A program made the translations under genes and the position numbers. Positions 20,701-30,993 of a stretch of DNA of 64,000 nucleotides are shown in pieces; position 1 is the first letter of the stretch; each line of letters begins with the position of its first letter. Source of the stretch: Lineus longissimus (Eukaryota; Nemertea; Pilidiophora; Heteronemertea; Lineidae); assembly GCF_910592395.1 (NCBI RefSeq), contig NC_088319.1, forward strand, positions 4,466,001 to 4,530,000, written 5' to 3'. The notes below the pieces were generated by a model. It was not told where the DNA came from, did not search any database, and saw only the letters and a program-made list of their open reading frames with translations.

Positions 20701-21709
20701 GGTAGTTGATAAAGCTTGGAATCAGTGAAACCTTGGAACCAGTGATAAACCTTGGAATCAGTCCTAAAAATGCATAAAAACATGAAATAATGCCATTCGA
20801 ACCTAACGTGGTTACGAATCAACATTTGGAGCTTATTCTTACATGATCAGATCGGAATTTTATGGTAATTTAGAAATCTGTCGCATATCCGATTCAATAG
20901 TCTATATTTTAGAACAACCCAGTTGTACCTCGCCTCCAGTGTACAGTACTGATCTCCCAAATATGGGAAGACACGCCCACCACACACCCATAATATGGAC
21001 CAATAGCGCTCCTCTTATAAATACGCCACCACCACGCGGGGCCTATTTGAACTACGGATCGGTCTGTTCATACAGGGTGATACAGAGAAAATTGGGGGCC
21101 TGTCATGCATTATGCATGGATAAGGTTGACGACTATGTCTAGGCCTAATTGTCTATGATTGACTGATATTTTATAACAAACGATGAATAAAAGAAGCCTA
21201 GTCATGTATGTTTATTACCGAAGTTTGCGGATGAAAATTTCCTTCGCCGTGAGCGATTTCTTACATCTTCCAGTACGCATCGAGGGATGCAGAGATCTTT
21301 GTGACGTCACCAGTTCTAAGCGGTTTTTTTTATTCACGTGTGTGTTTGTCCTATGATCTCGTGCATCTGGTACCGAGCATAATACTTTATCGTCTATGGA
21401 ATACAAAACAATCATAAAAACTAATTTTTGCTTCCATTGAAGAGAAATAAAATATTTTAACGACCACAGCGCATTGCCAATTGATGACGTCATCCTCCAC
21501 ATTAAAAATGTTGGCTTCTGAACTAACTGGCAAATTGCTATCAATAAAGTCAGCTGGGACGAGACTGTCAGTTGGGAGGGTATAAATCGTGGAAGGAACG
21601 CACCCGATTTCCCGCGCTATTTGCACAGTGATTCCATGGTTTACATTGAATATTCCAAGGTTTATCAGTGTTTCCAAGGTTTCACTAATTCCATACTTTA
21701 TCAACTACC
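20701..21709. mobile_element. MULE-like non-autonomous element, copy 1 (9-bp TSD)
   Basis: The ends are inverted: GGTAGTTGATAAAG at 20701 and its complement ending at 21709. TIR similarity continues inward through repeats of AAACCTTGGAANCA. It is flanked by ATACAGAAC on both sides (20692-20700 and 21710-21718), a 9-bp target duplication as made by Mutator-type transposases. There is no transposase. The interior holds a promoter-like cluster (see separate entry) and minus-strand frames of about 105-109 codons that are shared with copy 2 but start near the TIR and look non-coding. Confidence 0.88.
20957..21023 (+). promoter_or_regulatory. Promoter-like cluster (CArG, CACCC, CCAAT, TATA) inside MULE copy 1
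   Basis: In order: CCAAATATGG (20957-20966, a perfect CArG/serum-response box), CACGCCCACC and CACACCC (KLF-type boxes), ACCAAT (20999-21004), TATAAATA (21016-21023). A start site would fall near 21,046-21,052. Copy 2 keeps the CArG and CACC boxes but has lost the TATA box by a small deletion and the CCAAT by substitution. Motif identity is seen directly; activity is inference. Confidence 0.5.
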
Positions 21710-21738
21710 ATACAGAACAGCATATAGCTGCAGGAAAT

Positions 21739-22771
21739 GGTAGGTGATAAAGTATGGAATTAGTGAAACCTTGGAAACACTGATAAACCTTGGAAACACT
21801 CCTTAAAATGCATAAAAACATGAGTTAATGCCATTCGAACCTAACGTGGTTACGAATCAACATCTGGAGCTTATTCTTACATGATCAGATCGGAATTTTA
21901 TGGTAATTTAGAAATCTGTCGCATATCCGATTCAATAGTCTATATTTTAGAACAACCCAGTTGTACCTCGCCTCCAGTGTACAGTACTGATCTCCCAAAT
22001 ATGGGAAGACACGCCCACCACACACCCATAATATGGGCAAATAGCGCTCATACGCCACCACCACGCGGGGCCTATTTGAACTACGGATCGGTCTGTTCAT
22101 ACAGGGTGATACAGAGAAAATTGACTACATCATGCAGTACCGATGCCCGTAAATGAAATGCAAGTCCCTCCAGGAATCTAGGTCCTGTCCTTTTTTGCTA
22201 TAGCATGGAGGTCTTTATAATACCTCCATGGTTATAGCGAATAGAAGAACGGCGGAGTTCCTTTGTTCCTCTCGGGGCTTTGCGCCTTGCGGATGAAAAT
22301 TTCCTTCGCCGTGAGCGATTTCTTACATCTTCCAGTACGCATCGAGGAATGCAGAGATCTTTGTGACGTCACCAGTTCTAAGTGGTTTTTTTTATTCACG
22401 TGTGTGTTTGTCCTATGATCTCGTGCATCTAGTACCGAGCATAATACTTTATCGTCTATGGAATACAAAACAATCATAAAAACTAATTTTTGCTTCCATT
22501 GAAGAGAAATAAAATATTTTAACGACCACAGCGCATTGCCAATTGATGACGTCATCCTCCACATTAAAAATGTTGGCTTCTGAACTAACTGGCAAATTGC
22601 TATCAATAAAGTCAGCTGGGACGAGACTGTCAGTTGGGAGGGTATAAATCGTGGAAGGAACGCACCCGATTTCCCGCGCTATTTGCACAGTGATTCCATG
22701 GTTTACATTGAATATTACAAGGTTTATCAGTGTTTCCAAGGTTTCACTAATTCCATACTTTATCAACTACC
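21739..22771. mobile_element. MULE-like non-autonomous element, copy 2 (9-bp TSD)
   Basis: Same family and orientation as copy 1, inserted 29 bp away. The ends are GGTAGGTGATAAAG and its near complement at 22771. It is flanked by GCAGGAAAT at 21730-21738 and 22772-22780. Most of the length is near-identical to copy 1, except for a replaced internal block (about 22,120-22,285) that contains a fold-back around GCATGGAGGT/ACCTCCATGG. Confidence 0.9.
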
Positions 22772-22780
22772 GCAGGAAAT

Positions 22781-23185
22781 ATATATGGATATGTATGTGT
22801 GTATCATATGATAAGTTCACAATCTAACAGAGACAAAGGAAACCCAGCATGGTTAAGAGAATTAGGAATTAAACCCTTAAAACTATGATGTTAACCATCA
22901 TCTATTGGAAATAAGATAATCTATAGACTCTATAAATATTGATAATTGTACATACCATGTTTTGCCTCTAGAATTTCACATGATGCCTTAGATTTTGATA
23001 GATACAAATTGTAGGAAAATAGGTACAGTATTTCTCAGTGTGCTTGTCTCCAAGAAAAGGCCTAGCTCTTGTTTACATTCTGTGGTACTTGAGGTCAGCT
23101 AGATAGCATGCACGAAAATGATGCTAGATATGCTTGAGCAGGGGTTGAGACTGTAGACAGGTTGTTGAGTCCAATGGTTGCTACA
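22781..23185 (-). repeat. Candidate 3' LTR of the BEL/Pao element
   Basis: On the minus strand a purine-rich GCGCGGGAG is followed by TGTAGCAACC (start at 23185), the expected polypurine tract plus TG start of an LTR, 263 bp beyond the pol stop. The far end cannot be fixed because no second LTR copy exists in the window; the MULE copy 2 boundary lies just beyond. Between 23,186 and 23,448 is the 3' untranslated part. Confidence 0.45.
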
Positions 23186-23448
23186 CTCCCGCGCAAAATC
23201 ACCCATGATTTGACCCATGAAAATAAAATCCGACAATTCACCCCAACGACCTGACTAAGAAAAGTGGTGGGAGAAATATCTCTAACGCTACTTGCTAATG
23301 ATTAAACTATGAAAAAAAAACTGGACCCATATATACCTGGATAGATATAATCGAATCCTGTGATCGCAGCAAATCTTCTGATCAAGAAGAAATTGGTAAA
23401 TCAATTATTAAGCGAAATAATTTTGTACTGAATCGCTTACCTCTGTCA

Positions 23449-26400
23449 CTATTGCTGTGCAGCTTCTACCAGCACAGTCAATTTGTGAATTGGTCGATCA
23501 AGGTATTTAGCTTTCCCCAGACGTCTGCCATCCTTTGTGACATCAGTCGTTCCGATGCGAAGCTTTACCTTTCTGACCAGGCCATCCTTGTCTTTAGTTG
23601 TCTCGTCTACCATTGCCAGGCTCCAGTGACAACGGGGTTGGTCACTGTCGTGGACAATGACGATGTCTCCGATCTGAACAGACCGTTGAGTTTTCTGCCA
23701 CTTTTGGCGTTGTTGTATATTTCTCAGATATTCGTTCTTCCAACGAGTCCAGAACTCATTCGCTAGGGTTTGAACTCTTCGCCATCGTTTGCGAGCATAG
23801 AGGTCCTCCGGCTGAAAGTTGCCAGGTGGCGGCAACACTACACTGGACTTCATCGTCAGGAGATGATTAGGTGTGATTGGACATGGTTCTGTTGGATCTC
23901 CAATAGTGAGTGTAGAAAGCGGTCTGCTATTGACTATGGCCATGACTTCGTAGAAAGAGGTACGCAGTGATGAGGTATCAATACGAGAATTTGCTCTTGC
24001 TAGCACAGTATTCAGGACATTTCTTACTGTCCGTATCTGTCGCTCCCACACGCCTCCCATGTGACTTGCTTCTGGGGGGTTCATGGTAAACTCACATTGA
24101 TCACGTAGCATCAATTTCACCTTCTCACTGTCAATTTCCTGCAGGGCCTTCTTCAACTCATGGCTTGCGCCAACAAAGTTAGTGCCTTGATCACATCTTA
24201 TCGTGCTGACCTTCCCTCTGATGGCTATCAAGCAGCGCAAAGCATTGATGAAAGCATCGGTGGTCATGTCATCCAAGAGTTCGAGATGTACTGCACGTGA
24301 TGATAAACATGTGCACAAAATACCATATCGCTTTATTTCCTTAGTGCGCTCCTTGACGAGAAATGGCCCGAAGCAATCGACACCACAATGGGTGAATGGT
24401 GGTGAAGGTTCTATTCTGTCTTCTGGTAGATCAGCCATTTTCTGAGATTGAGCTGTTCCTCTGATCCGTTTGCAAGTTACACATTTGAAAAGGTAGGAGG
24501 AAACTGCTGCACTGCAGCCAATAATCCAGATTCCTTGTGATCTGAGCTGATTCATTGTCATCCCACGCCCTTGGTGTGCTATCTTGTCATGGCTATCTCT
24601 GATGATCAGTAGTGTGACATGACTTTTCTTTGGCAGGATCAGCGGATGCTTTATCTCTTGAGGGCAGGATGATCGTCTCATTCTGCCGCCTACTCGCAGG
24701 AGGCCCTCTTTATCTAAGAAGGGGTCCAAGTTGGATAATTTGCTGCCTTTCTTAAGCCTTCCGTCTTGCTCAATGTCTTCAATGTCTTCTCTAAAAGAGT
24801 CTCTTTGGACCATGCGCATGATTGTTCTTGTCGCTCTGTCGCGAGCTTGTTGGGGTTTAATCTCAGCTTCCTGAGATTTCCTTGCACAGCACTTTAGGAG
24901 TACAGAGACTGCGGACTGCAGTCTAGACCAATCAGAGTACTTGGTGAATTTCTCTAGGAGGGCAGTTTTCTCTATCGCTCCAGTGGCCATGACCTGGACC
25001 CTTTTGACTTCCGGGTCGTCTGACGTGATGAGCAGTGGACTGGTACTTTCAGCAGGGATCTCTTCTTTCCACAGAAATGGTGGTCCTTGGAACCAATTGG
25101 AGGTCGTCAGCTCATTGGCTTTTAAGCCTCTGGAAGCAAAATCTGCCGGATTCTCGTTTGTCGACACATACCTCCATTGGTCTGGGCTGGATGATTCATG
25201 GATCCGCTGGATTCTATTTGCCACAAAGATGTGAAATCTACGGGCTTCATTTTTTATATATCCGAGGACAACCTTGGAGTCTGTCCAAAAAATGTTCTTC
25301 AGCCCAGAGTTGGCCAGTTCATGGTTCAGAAGATCACATATCTTCACTGACACCACTGCAGCCTGCAGCTCTAACCTAGGTATTGTAACCGGTTTTAGTG
25401 GGGCTACACGAGCTTTCGCCATCACCAAGGAGCAGTAAACCTGGCCCTGCATGTCTACTTGCCTCAAATATGAGCACTGTCCGTATCCTGTGAGGGATGC
25501 GTCTGAAAAGTGATGTAGCTCAGCAGATTTGACCGTACCAAATTCAGAGGGCTTGTAGCATCTTTGGATCTTGAGGTTGCTGAGGTTGTGAAGGTCCTGC
25601 CTCCAGTCCTCCCACTGTGGTCTTAATTCATCGGGTAGTGGCTGGTCCCAGTCGGTGTTGTTTCTGCAAAGTTGCTGGAGGATCATTTTTCCTCGCAGAA
25701 TGAGTGGCGCCAGAAATCCCAGGGGGTCGAATACAGATGAAACCATTGACAAGATCCCACGACGTGTAAGGGGTTGATCTTGAATTGTGATTCTGAACTG
25801 GAAGGCATCGGATTCAGCACTCCACTGGATTCCTAGGGCTCGCTCAATGGGCAATGGATCTAATGTTAGGTCAAGATTCATCAGGTCTTTTGCTCGTTCC
25901 GAAACAGGGATGGAATCCAGCACTTCCCGGCTGTTAGACGTGAACTTGTGCAGCCTGAGCTTACCCTTGGCGCAGATCTCTCTTGCCTGATCAACTACTT
26001 TGATGGCAGCTGTTGTCACTTCAAAGCTTGTCAGGCCATCGTCCATATAGAAATCTTGCGATATGAACTTGGAAGCCTCAAGTCCGATGTCTTGGTATAT
26101 ATTGGCGATGTACTTTAGGCCATATATGGCGCAGCCTGGTGATGATGCAGCACCAAATAGGTGTACATTCATCCGATACTCTGACGGTTCTGTGTTGAGG
26201 TTTCCTCTTTCCCACCATAAGAAATGGAGATAATTTCTATCCTCTTGGCGAACTCTGAAGGAATGAAACATCCGCTCAATATCGCACATGGCAGCGATGC
26301 GTCCTTTCCGGAAGCGGCACAAAACCCCAACGAGAGTGTTCATTTGGTCAGGGCCTTGGAGCAGATGATCGTTAAGACTCGTACCACGGAATTTTGCTGC

Positions 26401-26535
26401 ACAGTCAAAGACAACTCGTATCTTCTCTGGCTTCTTTGGGTGGTACACCCCATGGTGTGGGATATACCACTTAACGTCATTGTCTTGAATATTTGGAACT
26501 TTTTCGGCCTCCCCCTTCAAAATGATGTCTTCCAT
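23449..26535 (-). CDS. pol: BEL/Pao retrotransposon Pol polyprotein (RT-RNase H-integrase), 5'-truncated
   Basis: The open frame has 1,028 codons without a stop; upstream codons stay in the family pattern (YYQTFMED) to about 26,560, where an AT run and a different repeat begin. Order: reverse transcriptase, with WYIPHHGVYHPKKP near residue 23 and the catalytic FYMDDG near 163; RNase H, with HHFSDAS and FWTDSKVVLGY; an H2C2 zinc-binding domain (HDKIAHQ...CVTCKR); then an integrase core with Asp in GVDCFGPF, Asp in RCDQGTNF and Glu in GGVWERQIR; and a C-terminal DNA-binding part. Gag and the aspartic protease are missing. The intact frame suggests a fairly recent copy, but without gag, protease or 5' LTR it is not autonomous. 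Role: cDNA synthesis and integration of the retroelement. Confidence 0.93.
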   Translation of the reverse strand: MEDIILKGEAEKVPNIQDNDVKWYIPHHGVYHPKKPEKIRVVFDCAAKFRGTSLNDHLLQGPDQMNTLVGVLCRFRKGRIAAMCDIERMFHSFRVRQEDRNYLHFLWWERGNLNTEPSEYRMNVHLFGAASSPGCAIYGLKYIANIYQDIGLEASKFISQDFYMDDGLTSFEVTTAAIKVVDQAREICAKGKLRLHKFTSNSREVLDSIPVSERAKDLMNLDLTLDPLPIERALGIQWSAESDAFQFRITIQDQPLTRRGILSMVSSVFDPLGFLAPLILRGKMILQQLCRNNTDWDQPLPDELRPQWEDWRQDLHNLSNLKIQRCYKPSEFGTVKSAELHHFSDASLTGYGQCSYLRQVDMQGQVYCSLVMAKARVAPLKPVTIPRLELQAAVVSVKICDLLNHELANSGLKNIFWTDSKVVLGYIKNEARRFHIFVANRIQRIHESSSPDQWRYVSTNENPADFASRGLKANELTTSNWFQGPPFLWKEEIPAESTSPLLITSDDPEVKRVQVMATGAIEKTALLEKFTKYSDWSRLQSAVSVLLKCCARKSQEAEIKPQQARDRATRTIMRMVQRDSFREDIEDIEQDGRLKKGSKLSNLDPFLDKEGLLRVGGRMRRSSCPQEIKHPLILPKKSHVTLLIIRDSHDKIAHQGRGMTMNQLRSQGIWIIGCSAAVSSYLFKCVTCKRIRGTAQSQKMADLPEDRIEPSPPFTHCGVDCFGPFLVKERTKEIKRYGILCTCLSSRAVHLELLDDMTTDAFINALRCLIAIRGKVSTIRCDQGTNFVGASHELKKALQEIDSEKVKLMLRDQCEFTMNPPEASHMGGVWERQIRTVRNVLNTVLARANSRIDTSSLRTSFYEVMAIVNSRPLSTLTIGDPTEPCPITPNHLLTMKSSVVLPPPGNFQPEDLYARKRWRRVQTLANEFWTRWKNEYLRNIQQRQKWQKTQRSVQIGDIVIVHDSDQPRCHWSLAMVDETTKDKDGLVRKVKLRIGTTDVTKDGRRLGKAKYLDRPIHKLTVLVEAAQQ

Positions 26536-26576
26536 GAATGTTTGGTAATACTTGAAATATTATAATATATATATAT

Positions 26577-27428
26577 ATCTCATACAGCATACCTAATGAC
26601 ATAGTAAATAGTATTATGTTCTTAAAAATACTTTTTCTTTATTTCTTACCACCATCTGTCAAACATGTATATTTATTCACTTTTTAAACGAAAAATAGAG
26701 CAAATGTTCGACACGAGATTTTGTGACTTGCTACAAGACAAACATACCATTTTCAACATTGGACACAGGTTTTTAATCGGCGCGAATTTCACACTGGGTG
26801 CACATAAGAATCTTTAAGTGAAGTTAAGGTACACCAAGATTGGTCCTGGGTGCACTTAAGGTGCACCCAGGACCAACGATTATTGGGCACTATTCAAGAC
26901 ATGTGGAACTTGTGGTTTTTAGGAGTCATTACGATACGTGCTAATTGCGAAGGGTACACTGTATACGCAGTTTCTTTAAACACCTCGATCAAAATAGGGG
27001 CTGTAGCTGGATGCAATGCCAACAATGACATGGAATTCTTGCCGAAAAGGAAATGATTTTTTGGCGGCAGAATGCTTTCGCGATCATGACCTACTCGCGA
27101 AATTTGTGAAAACCTCCTAAACGCGAAATTTTCTGTTAAGATAAGCATATTTCGGTAATGGATCAATGACGATTTGATTGTCGAAGGGACATTCTGAAAT
27201 ACATTGCTATCACAAATCATAGTTAGCCTCTTTCTGTTTGCGGAACTGAGAGTTTTTGGAAACTCAACCAAGAGCCTCCTGGGATATGTTAAAATGCAGA
27301 ATTTTGCATGGCACGAGCGTACATGTATATCTCAAATGCATTTGTGTACAAATTACATTATTCAAGACTGCAGTCAGACTGACCCCAAACATTCGTCGGT
27401 CAAATGCCAGACACATCAACTGAAACCA
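26577..27428. repeat. Duplicated block A, copy 1
   Basis: Starts at ATCTCATACAGCATACC, directly after the truncated BEL pol, and is repeated at 36340-37178 with only scattered differences. It contains a TIR-like part (GGACACAGGTTTTTAATCGG ... GGTGCACTTAAGGTGCACC) that also occurs inverted at 36,037-36,190. No gene: the 125- and 97-codon minus-strand frames shared by the copies are interrupted differently. Confidence 0.9.
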
Positions 27429-27625
27429 AGGCGTCGGTGCCGATTTTTGCGTTTCAGCCCCCTACTACCAGAATTATGACCTGCTTTGGGAGAGACTGCA
27501 TAGTAGCCATGAAATCTTCGGAAAAGCCATTCATCCTGTCCTCGGATCCATTGCTTGTTGGAGCGTAGATCTGGACAACTGACAGGTTGAATGGTTTTGC
27601 GCTGATCCTCACAGTCATCCATCAT
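27429..27625 (-). pseudogene. LINE (RTE-type) endonuclease fragment
   Basis: In the minus strand the residues around VVQIYAPTS and GRRMN-type spacing match the middle of RTE/CFDP2-like apurinic endonuclease domains. The same fragment at 38,597-38,800 is cleaner. It is truncated on both sides and not functional. Confidence 0.6.
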
Positions 27626-28569
27626 ACGGTCGGAGACTGGTCAGTACTCTTTTTAAAATTAAATAGGAAAAGTAACTAATTGTAGTTATGTTTTACTACC
27701 CTGGTACATGTAGTTGCTATTGCACTGACTGTGAAATTATTTGTTTTAACTATCAAAATGGTAATTCTTAACCATTTTAATGGTAGTTTTACCACCCTTT
27801 TTTGTTGGAACAACTTAATATTGGTTAGATTTTAGCTATTTCACAGTTGGTGCAATAGGAGCTACCAATTAGTTGCTTTTAGAACTGCTGGAGCGGTGTC
27901 CTTACGAACCAAACCTGCCGTTCCATGCCCACGCTAGGAATGTTGACCACGCAAGAAGAGTCCGGAGTCCGGTATGGATTTCGTTGTTTTCCTTTTCATG
28001 TTGATTCACGAGCTGGGTAACTCCTTGCAGAGCCCATCTCCACTACAGGAGTCGATAGATGGCCAAGGGCTGGACAATGAGCTCATCAGCTCTGAAGATG
28101 GAGATTGGTTTTAGTTCTATCTTGGTGTCTGGCCACCCTCCACACCAAAGTCAAAGACTCTGGTTGGGGTACCGGTTTAGTCGCCGATTGTCCGACTCTG
28201 AGCAGGTTGCACTGGTCTGCAGGTTTGCCAGTGACAAACTGGTCTCCATTGGCCGGACCTGACAGAATCGCAAGCCATACAATTTTAAAAAGTCCAATGA
28301 GTAGAGTTGAGCTAAACGATGCGATTCCATGGGACCCTCAATCGGGAATGGAGTGATGACATGAGATAGCAGACGCTAGCTGACCTGACCATATATACAT
28401 GAATGAACGCGGACGTCGGAAGGTTTAGATCGAATCTAAATCACACTTCAACTTACTGGCAAATGTCTTCTATCTCACCAATTATTCATGCTCATCAAGT
28501 GATCCCAGGACGCTTGAAAGCCTCGCGATTAAATGATGACCAGAACCACAGGATTAATGATAACATTAC
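27429..28569. repeat. Duplicated block B, copy 1 (contains LINE and foldback remnants)
   Basis: Matches 38599-39726 and, from about 27,968 on, 60,515-61,020. The left 190 bp is a minus-strand fragment of a LINE endonuclease (see next entry). At 27,630-27,895 is a palindromic segment (TATTGCACTGACTGTGAAA ... its complement) like a small foldback MITE. The rest is non-coding. Confidence 0.88.
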
Positions 28570-28639
28570 AGCAAATCATGCATCTAGCCAACATTGAGAA
28601 GTAGTCTAAAATAGACATAAAAAATACAAACACAACGAT

Positions 28640-28885
28640 CAAAAGATTTGCATGAACTCCGACTCGGCGACGATCATCAACCTGAGATCATTGAAACGTG
28701 GTCAGAAGCTCCGACTCGGTGACTGCACTAGCCCAGCGATCGTTGAAACACGAACGTGAGCATGAACTCCAACTCGGTGACGACGGCGACCAGACATCTT
28801 TGAAATGAGGACGTAAACTCCGATTCGATGAAGATGATCGACCAGATATCTTTGCAACGCGATGGTGAACTCAATTGATCGATGA
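28640..28885. repeat. Minisatellite, about 56-bp unit x4-5
   Basis: Repeated pattern GAACTCCGACTCGGTGACGA ... GACCAG ... ATCNTTGAAACG, diverging towards the right. The same array is in the other copy of block C at about 61,105-61,345. Confidence 0.75.
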
Positions 28886-29807
28886 CAAAATTGAACTGGG
28901 TCACACAATCCAGTGTAGAAGTGGAAAATGTCCCCCTGGAAAAAGTCTCCAGCCGTATTGTATTCTGATGGATTGTACTATATGGTCCATAGAGGCCATG
29001 ACCGTCAATAAAAGAAGATGCAAGCTGAAACCTCCGAATAACGCTTTCTTTCACTTTCAATTTCAAACTATTGCGTTGTATTGCAATAACAGTTTAGTGT
29101 TCGAACTGACTCTTTCCAGACTCTCATTTGAAAGATAATCTTTCAAATACAGCGACCGTCATTCAAATGAGAGTCATCGACTTGCTCATAGTGTTTTCAT
29201 ATCGTTCTGACCAAGGGCACTTAGTTGAACTCCGGAATGTGACCACATCACATTTATCAAAAGATAGTGGTGTTGCACAAAACTAGATTACTAAACATCC
29301 TTTAGGTTGGCCTAACCAATGCCCCTTTAGGGTGACAACTAAACCCGGTCAACTAGCTGCCCAAGGCTGTGGAACATTACTATAATCTTGGTGATCACAC
29401 TATTACAATTTAGTGACAAGAGAAGAGCCAAGTAAATATGGACAGATCTAAATGATCCGAAAAACAATTCACTGCATTTGTAATTTCCCTCACAATACTT
29501 ATTGCGACAATCATATCTCCCGGAATATCAATGAATTTATTGATGCAACACGGAAATGACTTACGGTGGAGAGTGAAATGCTACGATGTCTGTTTCGATC
29601 TTGCGTAGAAGGATTTAGACAAAGATTCTCGTGGGCAAGCTCCGAAAAATGAACGTTAGTAATGAATTATTAGACATAGTAGCAGTCGGAAATATTGCAT
29701 CCACAGCTGTGCCGTATCCGTCTCACCTTAATTTCTTAATCAGCCACTGTGAGATTTGTTCGTGCAGCTCAGCTTTATAAACAATATAAGTCCACCCGAG
29801 TACTTTA

Positions 29808-30809
29808 TTACAGAGTAAATACCTTTGCGGTCATTTGCTTACCAGTATCGAATTTGGGCCAGGCAAATAATCTTTCATTCGCACCGACTATTAACCAGTG
29901 GTTGGTGACAAGAGGGTCACGTAAGGTCATCAATAACGTATTCTTAGCTTCCACCTCGGATTCATCCAGGCATGGCCCCAATTGCAACCTAAACAGGAAT
30001 AGAGCGTGATTCTTAGGATTCAGCCTGACGCTACCCTTAGGGCCCTGACCTGAAAATATGGTAACGAACTTCGCCCGATGAACCTCAACGACGACATTAT
30101 ATGATCCTAGCAAAGACAGCATTGCGGAGTCTCCGAATTTTCTCAACAAATCATCACGTAAGATAATCGACGTGGATTTATTATACTCGTACGGTTTTTC
30201 TAAGATGGTGATGGAGTGTGTTCTAGCTGATGATTTATAGAGATAACCATTCAAATCACATCGGATATCCTCTAACATGATGTTATCCATATCAGATAAT
30301 AAAGCGCTTTCGGCTTCGGGCACAAGAGAGTAGTTTATCTCTTTTAGGCTTTTGACATACCAAAGTTTAAGAACAAACCCTACGTTTACTATTTTATACC
30401 AATTTAACCAAGACATAAAAAGGTCTTTTCCCCTGTTTTTGTACTGCTGAAATTTGCATCGAAAGGTCAACTCTAAGAAAACATTCTCACCACATGAAAC
30501 CATTTTGAAATATTTGAACCTCGAATTCTTTGGACCGACGCTTTTCTCAAGTTCACCATACGGTAGAATCAACTCTCGGCAATTGCTACTTCCAATCAAA
30601 TCGAATTGAAATGCTCGCAACTTTTTAGCGACATATTTCCGTCTACGACAAGTACTAACACCTATGACATCATTGCCATATTCGCCAGCAATGTATATGA
30701 GCTCGTTAAAATGAAAATGATACGACAGTTTAAAATCTCCGCTGATATCATCTTGGCTGTAGACGTAGACGTTACGATAAGTACTCAAGGAGTAATGAAA
30801 ACTAGCCAC
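29808..30809 (-). CDS. Unrecognised 333-codon ORF, copy 1
   Basis: A single open frame of 333 codons. It has ordinary globular composition with many Tyr, Phe, Leu and Lys, no signal peptide, no membrane segment and no motif I can name. A second copy lies at 62328-63329. By direct line-by-line comparison the two differ at 47 of 1,002 positions, and about 30 of the changes alter the amino acid, so purifying selection is not evident. Twelve of the differences cluster within 30,027-30,056. The upstream 180 bp is also conserved between copies (CCCACCGTGGGCGGCATCGG-type block). It may be a gene of the repeat family itself or a duplicated host gene. Confidence 0.5.
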   Translation of the reverse strand: MASFHYSLSTYRNVYVYSQDDISGDFKLSYHFHFNELIYIAGEYGNDVIGVSTCRRRKYVAKKLRAFQFDLIGSSNCRELILPYGELEKSVGPKNSRFKYFKMVSCGENVFLELTFRCKFQQYKNRGKDLFMSWLNWYKIVNVGFVLKLWYVKSLKEINYSLVPEAESALLSDMDNIMLEDIRCDLNGYLYKSSARTHSITILEKPYEYNKSTSIILRDDLLRKFGDSAMLSLLGSYNVVVEVHRAKFVTIFSGQGPKGSVRLNPKNHALFLFRLQLGPCLDESEVEAKNTLLMTLRDPLVTNHWLIVGANERLFAWPKFDTGKQMTAKVFTL

Positions 30810-30993
30810 TGTGACTATGACACTTAGCCATGTGTGGTAAAATACCGATGCCGCCCACGGTGGGAACTGGCCATAGATCCTTACATCACGGTACGACCGA
30901 TAGGTGCCCCTCTGCTAGTTCGGCGTGGCGGTTAAAAGTTAAGATATGACAGCTTTAAATGAAGTGGATGAAATTGTTGAAATTAGGTTTTAA

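Noticed and set aside
21215-22766. Minus-strand ORFs of 105-124 codons in both MULE copies
   Set aside because: They start in the terminal repeats, overlap each other in different frames and show no domain; conserved only because the elements are near-identical.
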